IMG/VR virus record: IMGVR_UViG_3300035698_008552
Span: 1 to 31,850 of that record
Source: a virus
Direction: 5' to 3' (one strand)
DNA length: 31,850 bases
Both the position numbers and the translations under genes were made by a program. Below are positions 5,182-11,733 of the stretch, piece by piece. The notes under the pieces are model-generated. The model worked only from the letters and a program-made list of their open reading frames with translations, was not told the DNA's origin and searched no databases. Position 1 is the stretch's first letter. Every line of letters begins with the position of its first letter.

Positions 5182-7830
5182 ATGACGTTATTGTGTCATG
5201 GGGTTGGTCGTTTTCAAACGCACTCGGGAACGGGCGTTGCTTACGATGGAATAGAATGGTCGACCATCGTAACGATGTTAGGCACTCCGCAGTACGTTAA
5301 AAAGGAGGACGCTGCCTGGGTTATCGGATCCACCTACCGCGCGGACAATGGTCGAGAAGCGGTGGCGCAAAATGCGGAGGGACTGTTCTACTACATGTGG
5401 GCGGACCTGGACAAGGGTAACGCTGGCCTTTCTGACGTCGTTAACGCGTTGCGCAAAGTTTTTCCTGATGGCGAGTGGCTTGTTTACTCGACCAAGAGCT
5501 CGGAGCCAGAAAACCGAAAGTGGCGGATTATGGTGCGGATGGCGGTATCGATTGTTGGTCGAGCCTACGCCGCCTACCAGCAGGGCTTTAACGAAGCGCT
5601 TACCCAGCTAGGACTGCATCCGGATAGCTCATCAATCTCGGTCAATCGAATATGCTTTTTGCCGAACCGAGGCGCGCATTACGATACACACTACCATGAA
5701 GGACGTGCGGTTGACCTGACCGACAGTTGGTTCACGAAGCGAGCCACTGAGATATATCAAGACTTCCTGCTGCGGGACACCGAGTACCAAAAGCGCCGAA
5801 CCGAAACATCGCGCATCAAGCGCAGCGGCCACAACTCACACATCGATGCATTTCGCGCAGAGAACCCGCCAGACCAGCTCCTCGAGCGTCTCGGCTTTGT
5901 AACGCGCAACGGTATTTCATGGCACCATCCCCAACTGCAGGTCGGCCATTCGTTCGCCACCGATCTCTACGCAGACGGCGGCATATTCACTCTGAGCTCT
6001 TCCATAGGTGGACCGACAGCAGCTGGCGGCCATGCGACCAACGGCGGTTGGTACTTTAACGACGGCTACGATCTTGCGCGCTACATCTGGTTTGCCAAAG
6101 GCAAGGAGGGTGACAACCAGATGAAGGCCATCGCGGGTCAGATGCGCGACAAAAGGCAGGACTACTTCCTTGCCCACGGACGCGATCAAGCGTTGCGCAT
6201 CCTGCCGTCAATGGAAGCCGCGATCCACAAACGTAGAGGCAACAGCCTCAGCCTCGTGCAGTGGTCGGTCGAGGCACAGGCCGCTGACTTGGATCGTGCA
6301 CAAAAGGAATCACTCGAGTTGGCCGCGCTGCAAAAGCGTGCCGAGACCGACAGGATCCGAAGTCAGCACCAGCTTTGGGGTGGCGATTGGATGAAGCAGG
6401 TACCGTTCGAATTTGACGACACGGTAAACGAGTGGGAGTGGCTTGCTTGGCATGCGCCTGGTGTCCTCGGAAAGCTGGTGCGTGACAATGCGCGATTCTC
6501 CGCAAAGGCCACATTGGTGCCGAGCCTCGTAGGAGCTCTTGGCGTGCTCGCGCATAGATGCCAAGGCAAGTTTGTCATGGGCTTCTCTGGACACATAACG
6601 CCGCCATCGCTGCCCATGCTTCTCATAGGTAACTCCGGAACGGGTAAGGCTGACGCGAACAAGCTTTTCCGCAGGGTCAACAAGTACCACGAGCTGCCCG
6701 CTGCCGACTCGCGCCAAGAGGTGCGCATGTTCGCATCCGGAGCAGCGGTTACCCGACACCTTTCGCAGTACCCAAACACCATCGTAATCGACAGCGAGTA
6801 CGGGGCTGGCCAGTCAGCGATGAAGGGGAACTCAAACGGCGGCCACCACGACGACGAGCGTGCCAAGCTCACCGACGCGATGTCCGCGTTCGTAGAAGGG
6901 CTCGGCGCTTCCAAGAACTCCGACAGCGGCAAGTCAACGCCAGCGGTGCACAATCCATGCATCAGCGCAATCCTCAGCTCGACGCCTGAGCGATTCGCAG
7001 AGGCCGTTTCGGAACGCGATGCCGAGGGCAGATTTCTAGGACGCTTCGTAAGCTTCGCCGTATCGGATCCGCAGAACCTTCCCAAGCGTGATCGCGGAGT
7101 CTTCGCGGGCGACATTCCAGAGGACGTCAGGCTGTGGCTCGACTACATAGAGTCCATCGCAGCGCCGCAGACCGAACGCTTGCCAGCACCGACCGACCCA
7201 GACGGCGCACTCGGATTGGCGTGGCGCGGGCAGTACCGGTGCTTCCACATGTTGGTCCCCGACGCCGAGGCAGCAGTCGAGCTCGGAAAGCTCATCGCAC
7301 GCATGGATAAAGAACGTCAGCGAGCCATCCAGTCAGGCGAGCGAACGCGCGCACACCTCATGAACCGTGGACCAGAACGCGTCAGCAGGCTCTCGCTCAT
7401 CGCAGCGCTTGCCCAGCTGTCGCCAAGTCGACCACCAGTCATTACAGCGGACTGCGTGCGATGGGCAAACAGCGTTGTCATGGCGTCGATAAACCACTTG
7501 TCCGCAACGAGCAATAGTGGCGACGACGACAATTACGTATCGATGTGCCACGCGCGCATAAAGGATATGTTCCGTCGCATCGAAGAGGATCCGAGCTTCG
7601 CGGCCAGCCTCGGTAGCGACTGCCGGAAAGTGGACGTGCCAAGTCTCGGGGTGACAAGAACGGAAGTTAAGAGATTCAAGCTACGCTCGTATATAAGGCG
7701 CAACAAAGCAGCCGCGTATGTTTGCGACCGAGAGTTGGATTCGCTGGTGGAGGAGAGAATATTGCTCTGCAACCAGGAAGTTGTCCTCGGAAAGACGGTC
7801 ACCTATTATTCACTTATCGGGCGTATCTAG
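5182..7830 (+). CDS. Primase-helicase: PrimPol-like N-terminus plus DUF3987 ATPase
   Basis: 882 residues. The N-terminal part resembles an archaeo-eukaryotic-type primase: a WADLD segment with D75 and D77 as likely metal ligands, YSTKSSEPENRKWRI near 102-116, and DSSSISVNRICFLPNRG near 148-164, the usual three PrimPol motifs. After a linker, residues about 440-700 match DUF3987-type ATPases: Walker A GNSGTGKA at 483-490 and Walker B TIVIDSEYG ending near 541. The C-terminus (about 780-882) is basic and probably winged-helix-like. It would make primers and unwind DNA at the repeat-rich region directly downstream. The residue after the Walker lysine is Ala, not Ser/Thr. The ribosome site before ATG 5182 is weak (GGGA), so a later start is possible. 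Confidence 0.8.
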   Translation: MTLLCHGVGRFQTHSGTGVAYDGIEWSTIVTMLGTPQYVKKEDAAWVIGSTYRADNGREAVAQNAEGLFYYMWADLDKGNAGLSDVVNALRKVFPDGEWLVYSTKSSEPENRKWRIMVRMAVSIVGRAYAAYQQGFNEALTQLGLHPDSSSISVNRICFLPNRGAHYDTHYHEGRAVDLTDSWFTKRATEIYQDFLLRDTEYQKRRTETSRIKRSGHNSHIDAFRAENPPDQLLERLGFVTRNGISWHHPQLQVGHSFATDLYADGGIFTLSSSIGGPTAAGGHATNGGWYFNDGYDLARYIWFAKGKEGDNQMKAIAGQMRDKRQDYFLAHGRDQALRILPSMEAAIHKRRGNSLSLVQWSVEAQAADLDRAQKESLELAALQKRAETDRIRSQHQLWGGDWMKQVPFEFDDTVNEWEWLAWHAPGVLGKLVRDNARFSAKATLVPSLVGALGVLAHRCQGKFVMGFSGHITPPSLPMLLIGNSGTGKADANKLFRRVNKYHELPAADSRQEVRMFASGAAVTRHLSQYPNTIVIDSEYGAGQSAMKGNSNGGHHDDERAKLTDAMSAFVEGLGASKNSDSGKSTPAVHNPCISAILSSTPERFAEAVSERDAEGRFLGRFVSFAVSDPQNLPKRDRGVFAGDIPEDVRLWLDYIESIAAPQTERLPAPTDPDGALGLAWRGQYRCFHMLVPDAEAAVELGKLIARMDKERQRAIQSGERTRAHLMNRGPERVSRLSLIAALAQLSPSRPPVITADCVRWANSVVMASINHLSATSNSGDDDNYVSMCHARIKDMFRRIEEDPSFAASLGSDCRKVDVPSLGVTRTEVKRFKLRSYIRRNKAAAYVCDRELDSLVEERILLCNQEVVLGKTVTYYSLIGRI

Positions 7831-7840
7831 GCTCGTTTTT
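7818..7840 (+). terminator. Factor-independent terminator overlapping the primase-helicase stop
   Basis: CGGGC (7818-7822) pairs with GCTCG (7831-7835), including one G-U, around an 8-base loop that holds the stop codon; TTTTT follows at 7836-7840. The stem is short, but the U-run is immediate and the location is right. Confidence 0.45.
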
Positions 7841-7899
7841 GATATAAAGCGCGCAAATATCAGCGCCGCACCCAAGCCAAAAGCCCTTATTCAAAGAAA

Positions 7900-7973
7900 T
7901 CAAACGTTTAGACCAAACACTCACGACTACAATTTGATAGTCGCCAGATGCCTTTGATTTCATTGGATAATTC
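7900..7973 (+). repeat. Long repeat unit, copy 1
   Basis: Starts with TCAAACGTTTAGACCAAAC (the GTTT...AAAC hairpin-like core is at 7906-7918) and ends with TAGTCGCCAGAT then CCTTTGATTTCATTGGATAATTC (7938-7973). It corresponds to 8321-8395 with a constant offset of 420-421 bases. The 11-mer CTCACGACTAC at 7920-7930 is the reverse complement of the 11-mer at 8347-8357 in the other copy. Confidence 0.75.
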
Positions 7974-8003
7974 GGAAAAGGCAGGGGGTCACGACTATCC
8001 GGA

Positions 8004-8039
8004 AAGTCGCCACATGTCTTTGATAACGCAAGACAATTC
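8004..8039 (+). repeat. Degenerate copy of the 3' half of the long repeat
   Basis: AAGTCGCCACATGTCTTTGATAACGCAAGACAATTC aligns without gaps to 7938-7973, keeping the GTCGCCA, CTTTGAT and ACAATTC/ATAATTC blocks but diverging between them. The TTTGATAAC part instead matches the inverted copy at 8251-8275. It is followed at 8041-8049 by CTGACGACT, another inverted core. Confidence 0.55.
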
Positions 8040-8125
8040 GCTGACGACTGACTTTTAGGGGGGTCCGCGCGCCGCCGTGTGTGAAGAGACGGAACTGCAC
8101 AACTGAATAAGAATGTCAAAGAGTG

Positions 8126-8175
8126 TGAGAAAATATCGGACTCTTCAATATAATATAAAAAGAGTAAGTAATGTC
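8126..8175. other. AT-rich segment with hairpin inside the candidate origin
   Basis: This is clearly more AT-rich than the flanking coding DNA. ACTCTT (8140-8145) and AAGAGT (8160-8165) can pair around a loop made almost only of A and T. In an origin this would be the natural unwinding element. No gene fits here. Confidence 0.4.
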
Positions 8176-8250
8176 AAACTGCGGGAAGGAGTTTTGGGGG
8201 CATAGGGGAATTTAAGTCGTCAGGGGTCTAAGTGGGATAAAAGCGCGTGT

Positions 8251-8275
8251 TATCAAAGGGTTGTCTGACGACTAT
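8251..8275 (-). repeat. Inverted copy of the repeat core
   Basis: Read leftward this is ATAGTCGTCAGACAACCC followed by TTTGATA, which matches 8358-8379 (TAGTCGTCAGATAACCC then TTTGA) with a single change over 22 bases. It is therefore an inverted copy lying about 80 bases before the second long unit. Confidence 0.65.
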
Positions 8276-8320
8276 AGGTGGGGAAAATGGTAGTCGTACC
8301 TATGTAGTTATTCAATGATA

Positions 8321-8395
8321 TCAAAGGTTTAGACCAAACGTCTTGGGTAGTCGTGAGTAGTCGTCAGATAACCCTTTGAATTCGTTGGATAATTT
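8321..8395 (+). repeat. Long repeat unit, copy 2
   Basis: TCAAAGGTTTAGACCAAAC (core at 8327-8339) and, from 8358, TAGTCGTCAGATAACCC followed by TTTGAATTCGTTGGATAATTT reproduce copy 1. Tandem AGTCGTGAG and AGTCGTCAG motifs (8349-8357, 8359-8367) sit 10 bases apart, one helical turn, as expected for adjacent protein-binding sites. Confidence 0.75.
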
Positions 8396-8495
8396 AATTC
8401 TGTGTTTTTTAATATTAGGGTTGTTTTTTATTATTGGGGCTATGGAGTCTCAAAGGGCGGGTTTATTCTCAAAGTTTCGATAATAGTCAAAAGGC

Positions 8496-8523
8496 TTGCA
8501 ATATTTTTGGCGGGTGGTAATAG
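8496..8523 (+). promoter_or_regulatory. Candidate promoter for the gene at 8549
   Basis: TTGCAA (8496-8501), a 16-base spacer and TAATAG (8518-8523) precede the AAAGGAG ribosome site by a short leader. The boxes are partial matches only, but position and AT-richness fit. Confidence 0.35.
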
Positions 8524-8548
8524 AAAGTGGATCAAAAGGAGAGATGGG

Positions 8549-9370
8549 ATGCTTATTGGAAGAAGGCTGCAAGCGAGTAAGGAGCGCCGCTGGGGGAGCG
8601 TCAAGGAGATGACGTTTGCAACGCCAGAGAGCCCTGCCTCAACCACGGAGGCCATTGCCAGGATTGTAGCGAGGTTCGCTGACTGGAGTATTGAGGAGGC
8701 GCTTGAGGACTTCAACTTCGCGCTTCCATACAAGGACTACAACGAGAGCCTTCCATTGGTCGCAAGACCGATGCCACAAATCATGCGGAAGGCCGAGAGA
8801 GCTTTGTTTTCAATATTCGGTGCGGCTTCCGGATGCGCAACCGTGATCAGCTCACAATGGAATCAGCACTTCATTATTGGACGTGAGCATAGTGCCGAGG
8901 CGCTTTACACAAACTGGCAGGCCGCACTCAATATTAGAAGCTCAAAGCACTGGCGGGCGATGGCGACCATGACGCAGTCCAGACTGACTTGGTTTGAATC
9001 GCAAATGGAGATGGCCGCACGCAACGCGTTGTTTTGTCATGGCCAGGTCAATGTGCTTAAGACAGACGACCAGCAGGACGTCAACGTTTATCGCGCGCAA
9101 ATCGAAACCCGAATTTCGCGAGATAGGTTGCGTCATTTTGTGGCCGAGAAGTTTCCAAGTCTCAGGATCCGAAACGCAGGAACGGCTGATGAAGAGGTTG
9201 TGCTTCGCAGTCGAACCGACGAGGGTCTGATCCTCGGTGGCGCTGTCTGGGGAAGGGAGTACTTCGCCAACGGATCACATCTGATCAGCGCGACGATGGC
9301 CCTTCCGAAGGTAAGAGTGCGTCCACCAGGCGCTGATACGGGCGGTGGGCGTTGGTGGTACCCTGGTTGA
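8549..9370 (+). CDS. Protein of unknown function next to the candidate origin
   Basis: 273 residues from ATG 8549, chosen because AAAAGGAG lies 7 bases upstream; the open frame continues upstream to 8402 into repeat DNA without a ribosome site. No family is recognised. The N-terminus is basic (GRRLQASKERRWG). A helical middle follows, with aromatic and Trp-rich segments (SSQWNQHFIIGREHSAEALYTNW) and a run of charged residues with several Arg (RISRDRLRHFVAEKFPSLRIRN). The C-terminus is Gly/Pro/Arg-rich (PGADTGGGRWWYPG). There are no signal peptide, membrane span or cysteine clusters. Being the only rightward gene here, beside the repeats and followed by a converging operon, it could be a DNA-binding replication accessory protein, but that is only inference. 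Confidence 0.75.
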   Translation: MLIGRRLQASKERRWGSVKEMTFATPESPASTTEAIARIVARFADWSIEEALEDFNFALPYKDYNESLPLVARPMPQIMRKAERALFSIFGAASGCATVISSQWNQHFIIGREHSAEALYTNWQAALNIRSSKHWRAMATMTQSRLTWFESQMEMAARNALFCHGQVNVLKTDDQQDVNVYRAQIETRISRDRLRHFVAEKFPSLRIRNAGTADEEVVLRSRTDEGLILGGAVWGREYFANGSHLISATMALPKVRVRPPGADTGGGRWWYPG

Positions 9371-9395
9371 GGTTCGGGAAGGTCGCAAATCGGCG

Positions 9396-9484
9396 CAAAC
9401 CTGCCCCAACGGCGGCACTAGCTGGAATTCGGGGGACGGCTGGGCATGCGAAGGGCGATTACCGCGCCACACGGGGCAGGTTTG
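9396..9484. repeat. Perfect 12-bp inverted repeat with long loop
   Basis: CAAACCTGCCCC at 9396-9407 and GGGGCAGGTTTG at 9473-9484 are exact reverse complements separated by 65 bases. It lies just after a rightward gene and before the converging leftward terminator, in a 262-base stretch without a credible gene (9371-9632). It could be a structured RNA, a recombination footprint or part of a bidirectional termination zone. Confidence 0.55.
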
Positions 9485-9490
9485 GCGATG

Positions 9491-9520
9491 AACGAGAAAG
9501 GCCGCCCAATCGGGCGACCT
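9491..9520 (-). terminator. Strong terminator of the leftward accessory operon
   Basis: On the leftward RNA, AGGUCGCCC (9512-9520) pairs completely with GGGCGGCCU (9499-9507), using one G-U pair, around the GAUU loop, then UUCUCGUU follows. The rightward RNA would have a C-A mismatch, so the element is oriented leftward. It closes the gene string starting near 15079. Confidence 0.7.
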
Positions 9521-9632
9521 CGATGTTGTTTGGTTTTTGGCGTTGATTAAGTCAGCTTGGTGGCCAGCACGAAAACTTTACGTTAATCCAGGGCGTCGGT
9601 TGATGCAACCGATATTTCGGCGCGGGCGATGG

Positions 9633-9887
9633 TCAGCGTCTTGGCTCGCTGTGGGCGGTAAGAAACTCGCGCGCATCGCTCGGCGTCATATTCGATGCCA
9701 GCTTTACGAAAGCTCTGGCGGTGGCCAAGGCTTCGTTCCGGTTGCGTGTCCTACCCTTGAAGAAGTAGCTGACCGGAAGTAGTCCATACTTGGGGTGCGC
9801 CACCTCCGCGTACATGTGAACCTCCGGAGTGTAGATGCCTTGGCGGGTGGCTGTGGCGCAGGCTGTGATTTGGTTTGGGTGGGGCAT
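9633..9887 (-). CDS. Small hypothetical protein
   Basis: 84 residues of unknown function. AAGGAG lies 7 bases upstream of ATG 9887. The sequence is polar and basic, with a central HMYAEVAHPKYGLLPVSYFF segment that looks like two beta strands and a C-terminal helix (NEALATARAFVKLAS). There are no membrane or metal-binding features. It is the last gene before the leftward terminator. A rightward open frame overlaps the same DNA (9537-9782) but lacks a ribosome site, so I regard this one as the gene. Confidence 0.65.
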   Translation of the reverse strand: MPHPNQITACATATRQGIYTPEVHMYAEVAHPKYGLLPVSYFFKGRTRNRNEALATARAFVKLASNMTPSDAREFLTAHSEPRR

Positions 9888-9925
9888 GGTCGACTCCTTG
9901 GTTAAGGTTTAATGGGTGGTCGGGG

Positions 9926-10120
9926 TTACCGGTATGTCCAGCGAACCCTGTGCTGCTTTTTGTCTTCGGTGTCGAACCAGCCATTCAAAAAGCATTCGAT
10001 GTGCTGCATCGCAAATGCCCCATCAGCCTTGTGCAATTTGCTGCCTCGTACAAAGAGCGTGATGCTCAGGTCTTTGTTCCAGACTGCGTGGATGGCGGGG
10101 GTTTTGGTGGCCTTGGTCAT
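9926..10120 (-). CDS. Small hypothetical protein with conserved leader
   Basis: 64 residues beginning MTKATKTPAIHAVWNKD. GGGAG lies 8 bases before the ATG. The protein has a short beta-rich body (LSITLFVRGSKLHKADGAF) and a basic, aromatic C-terminus (KKQHRVRWTYR). Its leader at 10134-10161 is the most divergent of the five related leaders in this block, and a hairpin stands before it at 10179-10204, so it may be expressed as its own small unit. Function unknown. Confidence 0.65.
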   Translation of the reverse strand: MTKATKTPAIHAVWNKDLSITLFVRGSKLHKADGAFAMQHIECFLNGWFDTEDKKQHRVRWTYR

Positions 10121-10133
10121 GGTCTTGTCTCCC

Positions 10134-10161
10134 GTTTGCGTTGCCTTACACTTTTCTAATC
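10134..10161 (-). promoter_or_regulatory. Leader repeat, copy 1 (divergent)
   Basis: Read leftward it is GATTAGAA, then 13 bases, then ACGCAAAC, followed by the ribosome site. It shares the GATTAGAA start and the AC(G)NAAAC end with the four other copies, but has 4 to 5 extra bases between them. Confidence 0.5.
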
Positions 10162-10178
10162 GAAGTCGAGAGAGAGTT

Positions 10179-10204
10179 CAACCGGAATCTCGCGACTCCG
10201 GTTG
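10179..10204 (-). terminator. Hairpin between small leftward genes
   Basis: CAACCGGA (10179-10186) and TCCGGTTG (10197-10204) form a perfect 8-bp stem around a 10-base loop, 6 bases after the stop of the gene at 10211. The leftward tail AACUCUCUC is only moderately U-rich, so termination may be partial. Confidence 0.5.
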
Positions 10205-10210
10205 TGTATC

Positions 10211-10432
10211 TTAGGTGTTGAATTTGAAGTCGATGCTGTCGAAGTCGCAGTCTTCAAAACCATCGTTTGCCAAGTCAACCAGGATCGCGGCGGCGGTTCG
10301 GTTGCTTTTAAATGTGAATCCTCCGGAGCAGCCTTGCGTCGTGAAGGATTCGTCTTTGGTAAGTACCGAAGCGAACACTCGTTGGGCCGAGGCCTTGTAG
10401 TCGGTGAAGCGGATGGTGCACTCGATGGGCAT
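10211..10432 (-). CDS. Small hypothetical protein
   Basis: 73 residues from ATG 10432, preferred over an upstream ATG at 10498 because AAAGGA lies just before it. The N-terminal half looks beta-rich (IECTIRFTDYKASAQRVFASVL); the C-terminus is strikingly acidic and aromatic (DLANDGFEDCDFDSIDFKF). A short acidic protein like this could be a DNA mimic or protein inhibitor, but no family supports it. It carries one of the conserved leaders (10456-10478) and is followed by a hairpin. Confidence 0.6.
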   Translation of the reverse strand: MPIECTIRFTDYKASAQRVFASVLTKDESFTTQGCSGGFTFKSNRTAAAILVDLANDGFEDCDFDSIDFKFNT

Positions 10433-10455
10433 GGTGTGGTTCCTTTCGGGTTTCG

Positions 10456-10478
10456 GTTTCCGTACGTACGTTCTAATC
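10456..10478 (-). promoter_or_regulatory. Leader repeat, copy 2
   Basis: Read leftward: GATTAGAACGTACGTACGGAAAC (split at the GTACGTAC self-complementary stretch). It contains the shared GATTAGAA and ACGGAAAC blocks found upstream of four other small leftward genes, and ends about 23 bases before the ATG at 10432. Confidence 0.65.
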
Positions 10479-10522
10479 AAAACCGTTGTGGCGTTCAAGT
10501 ACTATCGACGTTGTAATGTCGA

Positions 10523-10735
10523 TTAGCCTTCGAAGGTTTGGTCGTCCTCTTCGGCGTAGCCAAGGTATTTATGCATCTCTTTGATATAGTTGGCGCGACG
10601 GGTGTTTACAGCTCTCGCGACGTCAGCAAGAGTGAATCCCTCTGGGACAGGTGCCTCGCGCCTTTTCATTTGACCGAACCACTCGACGGTGTCCAGATAC
10701 TTGCCGAACTCCGCCATCACCTTACGCCTAGTCAT
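10523..10735 (-). CDS. Small hypothetical, possibly DNA-binding, protein
   Basis: 70 residues from ATG 10735, which overlaps the stop of the MazG-like gene as ATGA; an upstream GTG at 10744 is less likely. It starts MTRRKVMAEFGKYLDTV. The middle (GFTLADVARAVNTRRANYIKEM) has the spacing of a short helix-turn-helix, with a small-residue turn and a basic recognition-like helix. It would therefore fit a small regulator coupled to the MazG-like protein, but this is a visual guess. The C-terminus is acidic (EEDDQTFEG). Confidence 0.65.
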   Translation of the reverse strand: MTRRKVMAEFGKYLDTVEWFGQMKRREAPVPEGFTLADVARAVNTRRANYIKEMHKYLGYAEEDDQTFEG

Positions 10736-11412
10736 TTGTAGCACGACAGCCGCTGCCCTGCGTTAAAGATTGCGACGTAGTCAGGATCGCCAAAATCTGC
10801 GACAAGCTTTTCTACGGCGACATACTTAGCGAGACCCTCCTCCATCTCGTAAAGGCCTGCCGCTTGTCTTGCAAACTCTGGACCTAAAGATCTCGCGGCG
10901 GCAGACTTACGCTTCGCAAGTGACCAATGCTGCATGGCAGCGAATGCGACAGCTTGTGCGTCTTGCCAAGATGCGTCGGGCTGTTCCTTTTTGGATACCT
11001 CGACGTGCGTGATAACTGCGTTCCCGACAAAGTCAGCCATTGCGTCGTGTATCGAGGTCCAGGTCAAACTACCGTCGTAGGCGGTGTCTTCGGAATCGCG
11101 CGGATCCACGCGCGACGACCTTACCGATTTGAACGCTGGCGTAGGTTGGACGGGCGGCAGTCCCACGGTCTCGTCGCCTTCTACCCACAATCGGTAAAGC
11201 ATGGCCACGGAGTCGATCATCTCGTTGCGAAGCTTACTGATCTCTTGACGGCCCTCCGCGCAGTGGATGGCGTCCTTCACCACCTCGCCGGACTCCTCAG
11301 CAAACTTGGCGATCACGTAGTTGGGCTGCGGGTACTTCTTCATTGCCGACTCGGCTCTTATGATCGAGTCTTTCACCATCTGCATGAAGGTGGTCTCAGA
11401 GTGGTTTTTCAT
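10732..11412 (-). CDS. MazG-like NTP pyrophosphohydrolase family protein
   Basis: 226 residues. Residues about 32-75 carry the all-alpha NTP pyrophosphatase signature EExxE (E39, E40, E43 in AKFAEESGEVV) followed about 20 residues later by ExxD (E64 to D67 in NEMIDSVAML), the metal-binding set of MazG/dUTPase-like enzymes. The C-terminal 130 residues form a second helical region of unknown role. MazG-like proteins of phages hydrolyse nucleotides, and some are thought to affect (p)ppGpp or base-modified nucleotides, so a role in nucleotide pools or host stress response is plausible. The ATG at 11412 follows AAAGGA. Substrate unknown. Confidence 0.8.
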   Translation of the reverse strand: MKNHSETTFMQMVKDSIIRAESAMKKYPQPNYVIAKFAEESGEVVKDAIHCAEGRQEISKLRNEMIDSVAMLYRLWVEGDETVGLPPVQPTPAFKSVRSSRVDPRDSEDTAYDGSLTWTSIHDAMADFVGNAVITHVEVSKKEQPDASWQDAQAVAFAAMQHWSLAKRKSAAARSLGPEFARQAAGLYEMEEGLAKYVAVEKLVADFGDPDYVAIFNAGQRLSCYK

Positions 11413-11479
11413 TTCGTATCCTTTCAGGTTTCAAGGTTATAGGAGCGGACGCTGCCACTCGTCCTCACCAATAATCTCA

Positions 11480-11665
11480 TCACCAGCGTGTCTCAGCTCC
11501 CTCGCGGCGCGCGGCGTTCCACTCAGCGCACTCAGCATCCCACTCGGCCTGAGCTGCGTCCCAGTCGGCCTGGTTGCGGGCTTCGCTGCGACGTTCGGCG
11601 GCCTGATCGCAGCGCTTGGCTGCGGATTCTTGGCGGTCTTTGTTGGCCTGCTGTGCGTTGGTCAT
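11480..11665 (-). CDS. Short Ala/Glu/Arg-rich coiled-coil protein
   Basis: 61 residues composed almost only of Ala, Glu, Arg, Gln, Asp and Trp, with an imperfect 7 to 8 residue periodicity (WDAAQAEWDAECAEWNAARRE), so it is predicted to be one long helix or coiled coil. AGGAG lies 7 bases upstream of ATG 11665, and one of the conserved leaders is at 11687-11710. Function unknown. Long frames on the opposite strand come from its simple codon usage; the ribosome site and leader favour this strand. Confidence 0.65.
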   Translation of the reverse strand: MTNAQQANKDRQESAAKRCDQAAERRSEARNQADWDAAQAEWDAECAEWNAARREGAETRW

Positions 11666-11686
11666 GGTCGTTGCTCCTAGGTGCGT

Positions 11687-11710
11687 GTTTCCGTTGTTAC
11701 ACTTCTAATC
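11687..11710 (-). promoter_or_regulatory. Leader repeat, copy 3
   Basis: Read leftward: GATTAGAAGTGTAACAACGGAAAC (shared GATTAGAA and ACGGAAAC blocks, 8 bases between). It ends about 21 bases before the start codon at 11665. A TATACAT box on the same strand lies about 20 bases further upstream and could be a -10 element. Confidence 0.65.
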
Positions 11711-11733
11711 ACTCTCGCTGGGCATCGCAAGCT

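Larger units (their letters stand above)
7831..8548. other. Candidate replication origin: repeat-rich region without a convincing gene
   Basis: About 720 bases between the primase-helicase and the next rightward gene hold no well-supported gene. They hold two 75-bp related units 420 bp apart, a third degenerate unit and an inverted partial unit, nine copies of TCAAAG or its complement, and about ten copies of an AGTCG-type motif in both orientations. There is also an AT-rich stretch near 8126-8175. Iterated binding sites plus an AT-rich unwinding segment beside the replication initiator gene is the classic layout of an origin. The alternative is a multi-site operator region for the flanking genes. 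Confidence 0.55.

Noticed and set aside
6363-7115. Leftward frame of 250 codons within the primase-helicase
   Set aside because: It is antisense to the conserved ATPase core; no ribosome site or family pattern.
7814-8119. Leftward frame of 101 codons in the repeat region
   Set aside because: No ribosome site, odd composition, and it spans the repeat units; repeats explain the region better.
7900-8395. CRISPR array
   Set aside because: Repeat units are few, unevenly spaced, in both orientations, and lack regular spacers.
8402-8548. Upstream extension of the gene at 8549
   Set aside because: AT-rich, with no ribosome site at 8402, whereas ATG 8549 has AAAAGGAG at good distance.
9537-9782. 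Rightward frame of 81 codons
   Set aside because: Overlaps the leftward gene at 9633-9887, which has AAGGAG; it would also be against the operon direction.
10927-11442. Rightward frame of 171 codons
   Set aside because: Antisense to the MazG-like gene, whose metal-binding motifs are intact.
11321-11680. Rightward frame of 119 codons with hydrophobic runs
   Set aside because: It looks like a membrane protein only because it is opposite an Ala/Glu-rich coiled-coil gene; that leftward gene has the ribosome site and leader element.
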